DNA of 35,292 nucleotides from Clostridia bacterium (GCA_017509255.1 JAFWQA010000057.1:1-35292), one strand, 5' to 3'. Positions 24,319 to 33,700 are shown, counted from the stretch's first letter. Notes: generated by a model not told the origin, from the sequence alone. Numbers and translations are program-made.

Positions 24319-25359
24319 ATGAAACGCCGGATGATGGTATGCGCAATGATCCTATGTATGATCGTTTCGGCATTCACCTGCGCCGCAGGAGAGAACCCAA
24401 CCGATTCCGACATATCGGTGTCCGGGAATGGTGAAGGCCAGCGTTATTTCGTGCGGCCGTCTTCCCGTGAGGGTGTGGATGAATTCCTCTCGATGATTGG
24501 CGGGATTCGCGGTGACGGCCTTCTGAACGGCGCAGATTTCAGCCCGGAGACTTGCTATAACGTAACTCCCGAACGCGTTGCCGCGGAATCGGACATCCGG
24601 ATTTTTCAATTCAGCAAGACAGCCGCATCCTTTGCACTGGTAGATGGCGAAGTATATGAGATCTGCCGCTGGTTCGGCGGGTGGGGATTCTTTGACGCTT
24701 ACCCATGGGATTATGACGGTGACGGTCAGACCGATTTGCTGATTGCTTCCTCCTGGGGATCCGGTCTGCACAGAGCGGAACTGTCGGTATTCAACAGGGC
24801 CACCAAAGAAATCACCGTGATCCACGATACAACAGAAGATGGGTTGTGTTATCGCGGAATGTATGACCTGTGTTTCAGCGATACCGTCATCATAGACCCG
24901 TATGAAGGCAATGAAATCACTGCTGTCGGCGTCGACTGTGTCCAGCTCGTCATCACCGAAAACGATGACGATCCTTACCATTTTGAAAACTGTGGACCTT
25001 ACGGGGCGATCCAGTTGGAAATGGATGCTCCTGTATTTCGGAGCACGTCTCAAATTGTTGGGGATTGGCGATTGAGCACAATAACTGACTGCGAGGAAAC
25101 GATTGATGTTCTGGCAAACGGCCCTGATCATTGCAGTGTTCTCTATGAATTCCGCGACGACGGCACGTATCATTATCATTGCGACACTTGGTTTGGCCGC
25201 GAACGCAATGATGACCGGACAGGCACATACGTTGTGTGCGGAAACTGGCTGGTGCTGGACGATAACGAAACGATCTGGATCAACCCATCAGATGACGGAC
25301 TGGCACTGGATTATACACAATATGAAACTCTTATTGATACGCTGGTTCCGGTCACTTGA
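24319..25359 (+). CDS. Exported protein with an FG-GAP-like calcium loop and lipocalin-like C terminus
   Basis: 346 residues from ATG 24319; GGAAGGAG is correctly spaced for this ATG, while the ATG six bases earlier is too close. Signal peptide MKRRMMVCAMILC.. ends near residue 24. The middle has YPWDYDGDGQTDLLIASSWG (about residues 129-148), an Asp-rich calcium-binding loop as in FG-GAP/VCBS repeats. The last 100 residues (VGDWRLSTI, YEFRDDGTYHYHCDT, GTYVVCGNWLVLDD) resemble small lipocalin-like beta-barrel domains in Firmicutes exoproteins. Function unknown. The next gene starts 23 bases later, so co-transcription and translational coupling are likely. Confidence 0.7.
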   Translation: MKRRMMVCAMILCMIVSAFTCAAGENPTDSDISVSGNGEGQRYFVRPSSREGVDEFLSMIGGIRGDGLLNGADFSPETCYNVTPERVAAESDIRIFQFSKTAASFALVDGEVYEICRWFGGWGFFDAYPWDYDGDGQTDLLIASSWGSGLHRAELSVFNRATKEITVIHDTTEDGLCYRGMYDLCFSDTVIIDPYEGNEITAVGVDCVQLVITENDDDPYHFENCGPYGAIQLEMDAPVFRSTSQIVGDWRLSTITDCEETIDVLANGPDHCSVLYEFRDDGTYHYHCDTWFGRERNDDRTGTYVVCGNWLVLDDNETIWINPSDDGLALDYTQYETLIDTLVPVT

Positions 25360-25382
25360 TGATGATGAGAGGAGCGATGAAC

Positions 25383-27194
25383 ATGAAACGCATGATGCTG
25401 GTTTGGGTGATGATTCTGTGTCTGGTGCCGCTGGGCGGATGGGCGGAGACGCCTGCGGATCAACCGCTTGTCTGCGGAGACTTTCAGTATATCCTGCTGG
25501 AGGACGGCAGTGCGGAAATCACGAATTATACCGGCACTGAAACGGATGTCGAGGTGCCGGCCGCCCTGGACGGACACCCGGTGTCCGCGATCGGCGACCA
25601 TGCGCTCCAGTTCCGGCCGGGACGGATCAGGCTCACCGGTGTGGCATTGCCTGACGGCATCCGGAGGATCGGTGATTTTGCCTTTGCGGCATGCAGGCTT
25701 TCTTCCGTTGATTTGCCGGAGGGGCTTGAAACCATCGGTAAGATGGCCTTCAACAGCTGCGGTCTCACAGCGGTCGACCTGCCGGAGTCGCTGATCTCCA
25801 TCGGCGAGAGTGCGTTTTCCGGTACGGGCCTCACCGATATCACCCTGCCCCGAAACCTTGCGGAACTGGGCGGTCCCAACTGCTTCGGCTCGTCTCTGAT
25901 AAGTATCGCCGTATCCCCGGACAACCCTTACTGGCATGTCATTGACGGGTTCCTGTACCGGAAGGAAGACGCCTGCCTGTTCCTCTGTCCGGGCGGACTT
26001 GAACAGACCGCGTGCGAGATCCCAGCCGGCACAGCTGTCATCGGGGAGAGCGCCTTTGCGGGAAACAGAAACCTTACGTCGGTCGTCGTGCCGGAAGGTG
26101 TAACCGTGATCGGGGAATCCGCTTTCTCCGGATGCCGGAAGCTTTCCGACATCACCCTGCCCGGAAGCCTCCGGGAAATCGGAGCGGGAGCCTTCCGGAA
26201 CTGCTCCCTGATATCACTGGCCCTGCCCGAAGGCCTGCTCTGTCTCGGTGACTATGCGTTTAAATACTGCAGCAGCCTGACGAGCGTCTCTCTGCCTGTC
26301 ACCCTGACAGATGTCGGCGCAAACCCGTTCTGTGAATGCAAGGCACTGTATGAGATCCCGGTGCCGGAGGATCATCCGGCGCTTCGGTTCGAACATGGCC
26401 TGCTCTTCGACCGGAGCAGGGGCGTCCTGATCTGCTTCGCCCCGGGTTCTCCGGAAACCGACTGCACCATCCCGGACGGGATCACCATGATCGGCGCATG
26501 CGCTTTCTATATGACCCTAGTTGAGACGGTGACCATTCCGGATGGCGTTGAGGAACTCGGAGACGAGGCGTTTGTGGAATGCCACTGTCTTGAAAGCATC
26601 GTATTGCCCGAAAGCATGCGCAGGCTTGGTGTCGAATGCTTTTTGGGCTGCCCGTTTGCCGGTATTGTTCTGCCCGAGGGCCTGATCACGATTGGTGAGG
26701 GCGCGTTCCTCGGATGCGAATTGAACTCCGTCCACATCTCCTCCACCGTCCGGGAAATCGAAGGCAATCCGTTTCAGTGTTGCGCCGATCTCGTCCGGAT
26801 CACGGTTTCCCCGGAAAGTCCCCATTTTGAGGCAATGAACGGAGCGCTGGTTGCAAAGGCGGACAAACGGCTGATCTGCTATCCGGAGGGACTTCGCCGT
26901 TCACACTTTGAAATCCCGGAAGGGGTGCGAGTCATCGGCTACGAAGCATGCGCAATGACAGAAGAGCCGTGTGAGATCATCGTTCCGGAAGGTGTGACGA
27001 CCCTCGAAGACCGCTGCTTCTGCTATTGCACCGATGTGGACATCTGCCTGCCCGCAAGCGTGGCTGCCATTTCGCCGAGCGCCTTCTATGACCAGGGAGG
27101 CCGGGGGCCGATCCTGCATGTCATGCCGGGCAGTGTCGCAGAGGCTTTCGGCAATGAGAAAGGATTCCGCTGTGTTCCGCAGGAAGCGGAATAA
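25383..27194 (+). CDS. Exported leucine-rich-repeat protein, BspA type (LRR_5)
   Basis: 603 residues from ATG 25383; AGGAG is 8 bases upstream, whereas it is only 2 bases from the ATG at 25377. Signal peptide MKRMMLVWVMILC..GGWAE. The mature part is almost entirely 23-residue LRR_5 units of the form LPEGLETIGKMAFNSCGL, from about residue 55 to 590. They are interrupted three times by the family's island segment (for example VSPDNPYWHVIDGFLY). The C-terminal capping stretch is MPGSVAEAFGNEKGF. No sortase motif or wall-binding domain was seen, so it is probably secreted free. BspA-like LRR proteins are linked with adhesion and protein binding in other species; that role is inferred. Confidence 0.88.
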   Translation: MKRMMLVWVMILCLVPLGGWAETPADQPLVCGDFQYILLEDGSAEITNYTGTETDVEVPAALDGHPVSAIGDHALQFRPGRIRLTGVALPDGIRRIGDFAFAACRLSSVDLPEGLETIGKMAFNSCGLTAVDLPESLISIGESAFSGTGLTDITLPRNLAELGGPNCFGSSLISIAVSPDNPYWHVIDGFLYRKEDACLFLCPGGLEQTACEIPAGTAVIGESAFAGNRNLTSVVVPEGVTVIGESAFSGCRKLSDITLPGSLREIGAGAFRNCSLISLALPEGLLCLGDYAFKYCSSLTSVSLPVTLTDVGANPFCECKALYEIPVPEDHPALRFEHGLLFDRSRGVLICFAPGSPETDCTIPDGITMIGACAFYMTLVETVTIPDGVEELGDEAFVECHCLESIVLPESMRRLGVECFLGCPFAGIVLPEGLITIGEGAFLGCELNSVHISSTVREIEGNPFQCCADLVRITVSPESPHFEAMNGALVAKADKRLICYPEGLRRSHFEIPEGVRVIGYEACAMTEEPCEIIVPEGVTTLEDRCFCYCTDVDICLPASVAAISPSAFYDQGGRGPILHVMPGSVAEAFGNEKGFRCVPQEAE

Positions 27195-27314
27195 CCGCGG
27201 CTGTTTGAAACGCCCGGAGGAAAACCGTCCGTCATGGTCACCGGACCGGGAAAGCGACGGTCACGGATGAAAACGGCATGACAATGATGCATGGCTCAGA
27301 AAGCATATACATCG

Positions 27315-27351
27315 ACCACAGCGGGGCTGTGGTGTGGGAGGAACGGTGACC
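27315..27351 (+). promoter_or_regulatory. Conserved leader module with hairpin, copy 1
   Basis: Hairpin ACCACAGC-GGG-GCTGTGGT (27315-27333) directly ahead of GGGAGGA and the ATG at 27352. Nearly identical to 28837-28873. The same bases encode HSGAVVWEER plus stop at the end of a mini-frame starting at ATG 27278. Confidence 0.6.
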
Positions 27352-28821
27352 ATGAAACGCATGATGCTGGTTTGGGTGATGATCCTGTGTCTGGTGCCGC
27401 TGGGCGGATGGGCAGAAAGCGCCGCACCGACCCAGCCGCCTCCTCCGCCGGAATGGATGCCTGTGGTGACCCCGGAGCCGGACAACCTGAAGACTTGCGG
27501 GGATTATCAGTATGTGATCCAAGAGGACGGTACGGCCGCGATCCTGAAGTACAACGGCAGTGACAGGGAGCTGGTCGTTCCATCCGCACTGGATGGCGTG
27601 CCTGTCACTGTCATCGGGGAATGCGTCTTTGCCTATACATGGTACAAATCGGTTTCTCTTCCCGACGGACTCCTCGAAATCGGAGACAGTGCTTTCTATA
27701 TGAGCGCATTCGACAAGGATTTCGAGATCCCGTCCTCTGTTCGTCGGATCGGCAATGCGGCTTTCTATCGTTCGGGCATTCAGCATGTCAACCTTACGAA
27801 TGGTCTGACAGAGCTTGGTATCAATGCATTCGCCTTCTGCAAGATGCTCACTGAAGTGAACCTGCCGGAAGGTATGACCAAGATCAGCGACGGAGCCTTC
27901 CAATGCTGCACAAGCCTGGAAAGCATCATACTGCCGGATTCGCTCACAGAGATCGGTCATTTTGCGTTCTACTACACGCCGTTAAAAGAGATCCGACTCC
28001 CTGATGGCATTCAAAGGCTGGGCATCGCTGCCTTTGAGGATTGCGAAGAGCTTACTTCCATCCATCTGCCCGACAGCATCGCATCGGTTAGAGGCAGCCC
28101 CTTCTCCCTGTGCCCCGCGCTGACGGAGATCACAGTGTCAGACAGCCATCCGTATCTGGAACTGCGGGACGGTGTGCTGTTCTCAAAGCCGGACCACCGC
28201 CTGCTCTGTTATCCGTCCGCCCTGACCGCAACCGAATACAGTGTGCCGGAGGACGTGCGGGAAATTGCTGAACATGCCTTCCGCGGGAATGAAAACCTCG
28301 TGAAGCTGTGGATTCCTGACGGCGTTACGCGGATGGGTGAAGTGGCCTTCTCGTCGTGCTATGCCATGGAGGAGGTCCGCCTGCCGGACGCGCTGGAGGC
28401 CATCCCGGAGCGTGCTTTTGCAGAATGCGAAAGCCTCCGCGTGATCAATATGCCTTCTGCGCTGAAGTCGCTGGGCAGTGATGCGTTCATCGGCTGCGCT
28501 TCCCTGACGGAGATCGACATCCCCGCCGGTGTCACAGATCTTCCGCGGACGATCTTCTATGCTTGCAGAAGTCTCACCCGGGTGACACTGCCGGACGGGC
28601 TGCGGACGATTGCGATCCATAACTTTTACGGATGCAAAAACCTCACTTCTGTCAATCTGCCTGCCAGTATTGAGTTTATCGAAGACCACGAGTTCAGGAT
28701 GTATGACAGCAACCTCGGGGAAAACATCGTCATACCCGGCCTCACGGTGATCGTCACGCCCGGGACCTATGCCGAGCAGTATTGTCAGGAGCAGGGGATC
28801 CCTTATGAATACACAGAGTGA
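27352..28821 (+). CDS. Exported leucine-rich-repeat protein, BspA type (LRR_5)
   Basis: 489 residues from ATG 27352, with GGGAGGA upstream. The signal peptide is identical in sequence to that of the gene at 25383 (MKRMMLVWVMILC..). A short Pro-rich linker (about residues 25-45, TQPPPPPEWMPVVTPEP) leads to a strand-forming repeat-entry region (YQYVIQEDGTAAILKYNG), then LRR_5 units from about residue 75. One island segment (VSDSHPYLELRDGVLF) and a C-terminal cap (TPGTYAEQYCQEQG) follow. It differs from the 25383 protein by the linker and fewer islands. Secreted, probably binding host or microbial ligands (inference). Preceded by leader module 1. Confidence 0.88.
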   Translation: MKRMMLVWVMILCLVPLGGWAESAAPTQPPPPPEWMPVVTPEPDNLKTCGDYQYVIQEDGTAAILKYNGSDRELVVPSALDGVPVTVIGECVFAYTWYKSVSLPDGLLEIGDSAFYMSAFDKDFEIPSSVRRIGNAAFYRSGIQHVNLTNGLTELGINAFAFCKMLTEVNLPEGMTKISDGAFQCCTSLESIILPDSLTEIGHFAFYYTPLKEIRLPDGIQRLGIAAFEDCEELTSIHLPDSIASVRGSPFSLCPALTEITVSDSHPYLELRDGVLFSKPDHRLLCYPSALTATEYSVPEDVREIAEHAFRGNENLVKLWIPDGVTRMGEVAFSSCYAMEEVRLPDALEAIPERAFAECESLRVINMPSALKSLGSDAFIGCASLTEIDIPAGVTDLPRTIFYACRSLTRVTLPDGLRTIAIHNFYGCKNLTSVNLPASIEFIEDHEFRMYDSNLGENIVIPGLTVIVTPGTYAEQYCQEQGIPYEYTE

Positions 28822-28836
28822 AATGGATGAGTATTA

Positions 28837-28873
28837 ATCACAGCGGGGCTGTGGTGTGGGAGGAGCGATGACC
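28837..28873 (+). promoter_or_regulatory. Conserved leader module with hairpin, copy 2
   Basis: ATCACAGC-GGG-GCTGTGGT (28837-28855), then GGGAGGAG, 16 bases after the stop of the preceding gene. The 5' arm differs from copy 1 but still pairs with one G-T wobble. The same stretch contains a 14-codon frame from ATG 28827 (MSINHSGAVVWEER). Confidence 0.6.
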
Positions 28874-29746
28874 ATGAAACGTATGATGCTGGTTTGGGTG
28901 ATGATCCTGTGCCTGATGCCGCTGGGCGGGTGGGCGGAGAGAACTGCGCCGACCCAGCCCCCGACACCGCCGCCCGAGATGCCCGCGTCGACGCCCAGAT
29001 CCATCGGACTGGATGAAGGCTCATCGGCACACTACGATTTTCCGACGGCAGTGGACGGATATGTCTTTGTATCTTTCGCCGGTGAAACTGAGATCCTGAA
29101 CGATTACACCGATGCGGATTCGTTAATGCTGCTGGTTGTCTGTCGGTACTTTGAAGAAGTCTATCCGGGCTGTACGCTTGAACAGCTGAAAGATTTTGCA
29201 GTCTTATCCCCTGACTATGGATGGTCGGCTAACAGAAGGTTTTACGAGCGTGCGGGGAACGGCAAAGAATACCGTTTTTTCGCCATGAGCTTCAAGCATC
29301 CATATGTTTATGGGGTGTCCTTTGATGTTCTTCTGTCCATGGGATACCAGTGTGCTTTTTTCACAGAGCAGGATCCCTATATGGCTGACCGGCTGGAGCA
29401 ATATCAACGTGCGCCAATCAGGTGCGAGGATGCGGTCGACCTGGCCTGGAAGGAGTTCGCTTCTCAGCAGGCGGCTGCTGGGTATCCTCCGATGAATGAG
29501 GAAACACGTCCAGATTATCTGATCAATGTCAGTTTTTTGGTTTCCTACAACGAGGAAACCACATGCTGGACTGTCGACTTTTATGAGCGGCAAGCGCCAT
29601 ACAACGATGAAAAGAGTGAGGGAAGCATTGTGTTTGAGGCGGAGTTCGATGCTTTTACCGGAGAGCTTTTGTACTCGCAGGTTTTCCACAATACGCAGCA
29701 CGGGGAGCTACAGCGAATGGTCGATCAACGGATCCAGACCCGATGA
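28874..29746 (+). CDS. Exported protein with PepSY-like end, unknown family
   Basis: 290 residues from ATG 28874, with GGGAGGAG upstream. The signal peptide is almost the same as in the two LRR proteins before it (one Met for Val), followed by a Pro-rich linker (TAPTQPPTPPPEMPAS). The mature part is not LRR. It contains EDAVDLAWKEFASQQAAAG and ends with EAEFDAFTGELLYSQVF, a pattern like PepSY-type domains where DAxTGExL closes the fold. Tandem domains of this kind often modulate peptidases or bind polymers outside the cell; no specific function can be assigned. Overlaps the next small reading frame by four bases (ATGA). Confidence 0.7.
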   Translation: MKRMMLVWVMILCLMPLGGWAERTAPTQPPTPPPEMPASTPRSIGLDEGSSAHYDFPTAVDGYVFVSFAGETEILNDYTDADSLMLLVVCRYFEEVYPGCTLEQLKDFAVLSPDYGWSANRRFYERAGNGKEYRFFAMSFKHPYVYGVSFDVLLSMGYQCAFFTEQDPYMADRLEQYQRAPIRCEDAVDLAWKEFASQQAAAGYPPMNEETRPDYLINVSFLVSYNEETTCWTVDFYERQAPYNDEKSEGSIVFEAEFDAFTGELLYSQVFHNTQHGELQRMVDQRIQTR

Positions 29747-29991
29747 CAGAAGCTTTTGCAGTTTGCAGATGGATGAGCGCTGCTGTTTATGAGCGCCGAC
29801 TGAACTACTACGGGGACTGGTTTGACTCGTCGGCTATCGACTGGATCAACGAGGTACTGGCCGCAGAGGGCTTTGACGGCCGGCTGTGCGCGTTTTCCGA
29901 CGGCGGGCAGGGGCTGATCCTGTTCTATGGAGACGATGCCCGCATCGAACAGCTGCGGCAAGTCATCCCCCAGCCGGCCTGGGGCTTTTGA
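29743..29991 (+). CDS. Small hypothetical protein
   Basis: 82 residues starting at ATG 29743, which overlaps the preceding stop as ATGA. An internal ATG at 29773 is an alternative start; neither has a strong ribosome-binding site, so coupling to the previous gene would be needed. The sequence (WFDSSAIDWINEVLAAEGF, then LCAFSDGGQGLILFYGDD) reads like a folded alpha/beta domain, with good codon bias. No signal peptide and no family recognised. It may be a remnant of a longer gene. Confidence 0.45.
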   Translation: MTEAFAVCRWMSAAVYERRLNYYGDWFDSSAIDWINEVLAAEGFDGRLCAFSDGGQGLILFYGDDARIEQLRQVIPQPAWGF

Positions 29992-30064
29992 CCTGCTGCC
30001 CGGCGCATGGGGCCAATGGATTCCCGACCGGAGAGAATGACAACTGACAGGAGGAGAATTTGAC

Positions 30065-31678
30065 ATGAAACGCATGATCGCTGTTTGGATGATGATCCTG
30101 TGCATATCTTTTCTGCAGGGAGCTGCTGAGACGGCCGGTAGCGACGCCCTGTCCGGTGCGGCTGAATCCCTGATCGGCATCTGGGAGTTTGAAAGAACGG
30201 ACAGCCTAGACATTGTGTTCACTGCTTATGCGGAATTCACCCCGGATGGCCTCTATATCCATCACCATGTTGGAGAATCAGAAGACGGCTCCTACATCAA
30301 CTGCAGCATAGACACCTATGAAGTGCAGGGCAGCATGCTGGACGGCAATTCCAGCTTTGTCATCGAGGGTGACACCCTGACGATCACAACGGCAGGGTTT
30401 TGGGAGGAGCAAAAGAGCACATACCATCGGGTGACGCAGCGGCCTCCGGAGCTGTATGTGATTGAACGGACCGGTGATTATTGCTACACGGTGGAGGCCA
30501 ACGGTCAGGCAACGATCATGCGGTACGTCGGGGATTATGATGCGGCACAGGAGCGCCTCGTGATCCCTGCTGACTTGAACGGCTACCCCGTCACGGGCAT
30601 CGGACCGAACGCATTTGAACGCTGTCCCGTCGGAATCGTTGAACTGCCGGATTCGATCACCGCGATTGGCCGCTTGGCGTTTTCCAACGCGCAGATTCAT
30701 GACATTCTCATTCCCGACAGCGTCACGGAAATCGGCGCGTCGGCGTTTTCTGAGAACCTGTTCGAATCCGTTACGATCCCCGCCAGTGTCAGAAGCATCG
30801 GAGATTCCGCCTTCGACCACTGCTTTGATCTGAAGGAAGTGCACCTCCCGGAGGGACTGGAGAGCATGGGCGAGTGTGTCTTTTCCGGCTGCGGCAGCCT
30901 GGAACAGATCGTCCTCCCGGACAGTCTTGCCAGGCTTGATGCGAATCCCTTTGATCGCTGCGAGGCTCTCACGGACATCGTCATCTCCGACAGCCATCCG
31001 TATCTGTACATGAAGGACGGCGCCCTGTTCACAAAGGCAGACAGGAAGCTGATCAGCTTTCCGTGCAAGTCTCCGGCGGAACACTACGCCATCCCGGAGG
31101 GCACCACGGCCATCGCGAATCATGCGTTCGAGGGGAATCGCTATCTGGTGTCCGTCACCATTCCCGATTCTGTGTCGGAGATCGGCGAATTCGCGTTTGC
31201 CGACACCTGGTCTCTTGAGTCAATCCGCATTCCTCAAGGTGTGACGGAAATCCGCCGGAATACCTTTTATAACGCTATTTCGCTGCGGGAAGTCCGGCTT
31301 CCGGATGGGCTCACGGACATTGGCTATCAAGCCTTCTGGCAATGCGGCACCCTTTCCGAGATCAATATTCCCAGCAGCGTCATCCGGATTGATCATGAAG
31401 CCTTCCGCCAATGCTACTCTCTGACAGACCTGACCCTCCCCGAGGGAATCCAGACCATCGGCAGCTGGGCATTCGAAGATTGTAAGGGACTGACCGACAT
31501 CCATTTGCCGGCCAGCCTGACAGAGATCGGGGATCGGGCCTTCACCTATTATAATGCTTACTCTGTACCGAATCATGTGCCGCCGAAAGCCACCTTCACC
31601 GTTGTAGCGGGAAACTACGCGGAGCAGTACTGCATTGAGAACGGCCTGAACTATGTTTCCCGGGATACCGCCAACTGA
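30065..31678 (+). CDS. Exported protein: lipocalin-like N-terminal domain fused to LRR_5 repeats
   Basis: 537 residues from ATG 30065, with AGGAGG upstream. Signal peptide MKRMIAVWMMILC, a diverged relative of the neighbours' peptide. Residues about 30-125 form a lipocalin-like beta domain (LIGIWEFERTDSLD, FTPDGLYIHHHVGES, FVIEGDTLTITTAG), comparable to the C-terminal domain of the 24319 protein. An entry strand (YCYTVEANGQATIMRY) leads to LRR_5 units from about residue 175. One island segment (ISDSHPYLYMKDGALF) and the cap VAGNYAEQYCIENG follow. This joins two domain types found separately in the array, which suggests domain shuffling. Secreted; function inferred as ligand binding. Confidence 0.85.
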   Translation: MKRMIAVWMMILCISFLQGAAETAGSDALSGAAESLIGIWEFERTDSLDIVFTAYAEFTPDGLYIHHHVGESEDGSYINCSIDTYEVQGSMLDGNSSFVIEGDTLTITTAGFWEEQKSTYHRVTQRPPELYVIERTGDYCYTVEANGQATIMRYVGDYDAAQERLVIPADLNGYPVTGIGPNAFERCPVGIVELPDSITAIGRLAFSNAQIHDILIPDSVTEIGASAFSENLFESVTIPASVRSIGDSAFDHCFDLKEVHLPEGLESMGECVFSGCGSLEQIVLPDSLARLDANPFDRCEALTDIVISDSHPYLYMKDGALFTKADRKLISFPCKSPAEHYAIPEGTTAIANHAFEGNRYLVSVTIPDSVSEIGEFAFADTWSLESIRIPQGVTEIRRNTFYNAISLREVRLPDGLTDIGYQAFWQCGTLSEINIPSSVIRIDHEAFRQCYSLTDLTLPEGIQTIGSWAFEDCKGLTDIHLPASLTEIGDRAFTYYNAYSVPNHVPPKATFTVVAGNYAEQYCIENGLNYVSRDTAN

Positions 31679-31747
31679 AGCGATAAAATGCCGGGCACGG
31701 GGTGAAACTGTTTCCAATCAACGCAAGATCCGAAGGAGGTCTCCCCT

Positions 31748-33700
31748 ATGAAACGCATTCTGTTGGTGATCGTCGCCCTTGCCGCGGCCATGCTTCTGTG
31801 CCTGCCCGCGTCCATGGCCGACGAGCCCCTGCCGCTCCGGGATTTTGTCGGGCAGGTTCTTGCACCCATGGCCCTGGCCAACGACTACGAATGGCGGATC
31901 GTGCAGGAGTTTTCCAACGAGGAGCTCGGCGCCCTGATCGAAGCCTGCGAAGCGAACGGGATCGTCCTGCCGGAGGACGGGTATCTGATGCGGCATTATC
32001 GCAGCGGGGAATCCTATAGTGAGGAGTCTGCCATCTCAGACGTCTGCGATACGGTCTTCGGCTGTGATTTCTGGGAATGGCGGATTGCGGACAGGGCCTG
32101 GCTGCGCGGCGTCATGGCGGATATCGGCTATGACGACTGGGAGCAGGAGGCCGTTCCGGGTCCGGATGACCTGACGGAGGATGAGGCCCGGGCTCTCCTG
32201 TTTGCCGCGCTGCACGAGAAATTCGGTGCGGACATCCCCTTTGAGGACCCGGAGCGCTTCAGAATCCATGTCTCTTATGAGCCGGATCAGGAGTGGGATG
32301 AGGACGGCACAAGGTTTGAAGACGGCTGGTCCTGGGCGCTCTCATGCATGTCAAGAGAAGGCGGGTCGCATTATACCGCTCACATGAACCATGAGGGGAA
32401 GAATGCTCATGCCTATGAGACGAACAGCGGAAGTCCGCGCTTTACAGCCACACCGCCGGAGGCCTATGCGCTGACCCGCGAAGAGGCCATCCATCTGGCA
32501 GCCGAGGCCATCCGCTCCGAGAGCGGCACTGACGCGCCGCTGGAGGACCCGGATGTGTATTCCGCAGGCGCTGCCCAACTGACTGCGACGAAGGATGGCC
32601 TGCTGTACTGGGACGTAACCTTTCCGAGCCATTCCAAGGATTGGGGATATTGCAGGGCAACCGTGGAGGACGTTTCCTGCGTGGTGCGCGTCAAGGAAGC
32701 CGACGTCGGCCCCATCACCGCGGACAACATCCTGCGCCGCTATCAGAACGCATATGGGTTCTGGAGAGACTGGCCGCTGGAGACCTGGGCCCGGCTCTCA
32801 CAGGAGGCGGACGGCCTTCCGGCGGAAACGCTGGAGGGAAGGATCATCAGCGGCACCCGCTATATCCTGCCGCGGGACGGACTGCTGACGCAGCTGCAGG
32901 CGGACGAGATCGCCTTCCGTGCCGCGGGGCTGACCAAAGCCGACATCTACTGCATGGTGCTGATCGACGCCGATCCGCATCCGGTGTGGAAGTTCTGCCT
33001 GTACGGCGATTACGTGCCAGACGAAATTACGTCAGTCGAGATTGACGCGGTGACCGGCGAGGTGCTGCACTTGACGCAATGGAAGTATGACGTAGATCCG
33101 AGCTATTGCGTGTATAGCCTGGACAGCACCTGGCGAAGGCTGACGTTAGCGGAAGAGGGCCCGCTGCCGCTGGCGGCGCTTGCTGTTCATCACACATACG
33201 ACGACCGGCGCTATGTGGAGGGCTGGCTTGACGATGAGGAGTTTTGGAAGCCGGTGGTCCGGGGCCTGTATGTGGATTACGTGGGCCAGAAGCCCGGCCT
33301 GCCGGACTTTGCGGTCGGGCTGGCAGAAGACGGCTTTCCGAATTTCATCACGGCATCCGTCGACATGGAGGAAGTCCGATACACCGAGGTGAACCTGGGC
33401 CTGTTCCAGGCCGGCGACGGTCCGTCGGTGCTTCCCGATCTCATCCGCCCGGAAGACATCGGTTCCTTCTCGGCCTGGACGAATATCGTCGCCACCGGCG
33501 AAGCGATGCTGGCGCGCTGCCGGGAGAACGGGCGACTGACAGACTGCTCCCTGCTTTCTGTCACGCAGTACGTTCCGGAGCATATCTGGGTCTTTGAATA
33601 TGGCATGGCAGATGAAGACCCCGATCCGGACGGCGGCAGCTGCTTCGTTGCGATCGACAGCAAAACCCGGAGCATTGTGACCGCATGGGCTGAAGAGTAA
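31748..33700 (+). CDS. Large exported protein with PepSY-like repeats
   Basis: 650 residues from ATG 31748, with GGAGGT upstream. Signal peptide MKRILLVIVALAAAMLLCLP..MAD. The mature part has several alternating segments: helices of the form TEDEARALLFAALHEKFG and TREEAIHLAAEAIRSESG, each followed by beta strands, and a strand ending EIDAVTGEVLHLTQW that matches the PepSY signature. The end of the protein (CFVAIDSKTRSIVTAWAEE) has a similar form. At least three such units seem present. PepSY domains are often inhibitory or binding modules; the role here is unknown. Last gene of the array; after it comes the repeat-rich convergent region. Confidence 0.72.
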   Translation: MKRILLVIVALAAAMLLCLPASMADEPLPLRDFVGQVLAPMALANDYEWRIVQEFSNEELGALIEACEANGIVLPEDGYLMRHYRSGESYSEESAISDVCDTVFGCDFWEWRIADRAWLRGVMADIGYDDWEQEAVPGPDDLTEDEARALLFAALHEKFGADIPFEDPERFRIHVSYEPDQEWDEDGTRFEDGWSWALSCMSREGGSHYTAHMNHEGKNAHAYETNSGSPRFTATPPEAYALTREEAIHLAAEAIRSESGTDAPLEDPDVYSAGAAQLTATKDGLLYWDVTFPSHSKDWGYCRATVEDVSCVVRVKEADVGPITADNILRRYQNAYGFWRDWPLETWARLSQEADGLPAETLEGRIISGTRYILPRDGLLTQLQADEIAFRAAGLTKADIYCMVLIDADPHPVWKFCLYGDYVPDEITSVEIDAVTGEVLHLTQWKYDVDPSYCVYSLDSTWRRLTLAEEGPLPLAALAVHHTYDDRRYVEGWLDDEEFWKPVVRGLYVDYVGQKPGLPDFAVGLAEDGFPNFITASVDMEEVRYTEVNLGLFQAGDGPSVLPDLIRPEDIGSFSAWTNIVATGEAMLARCRENGRLTDCSLLSVTQYVPEHIWVFEYGMADEDPDPDGGSCFVAIDSKTRSIVTAWAEE

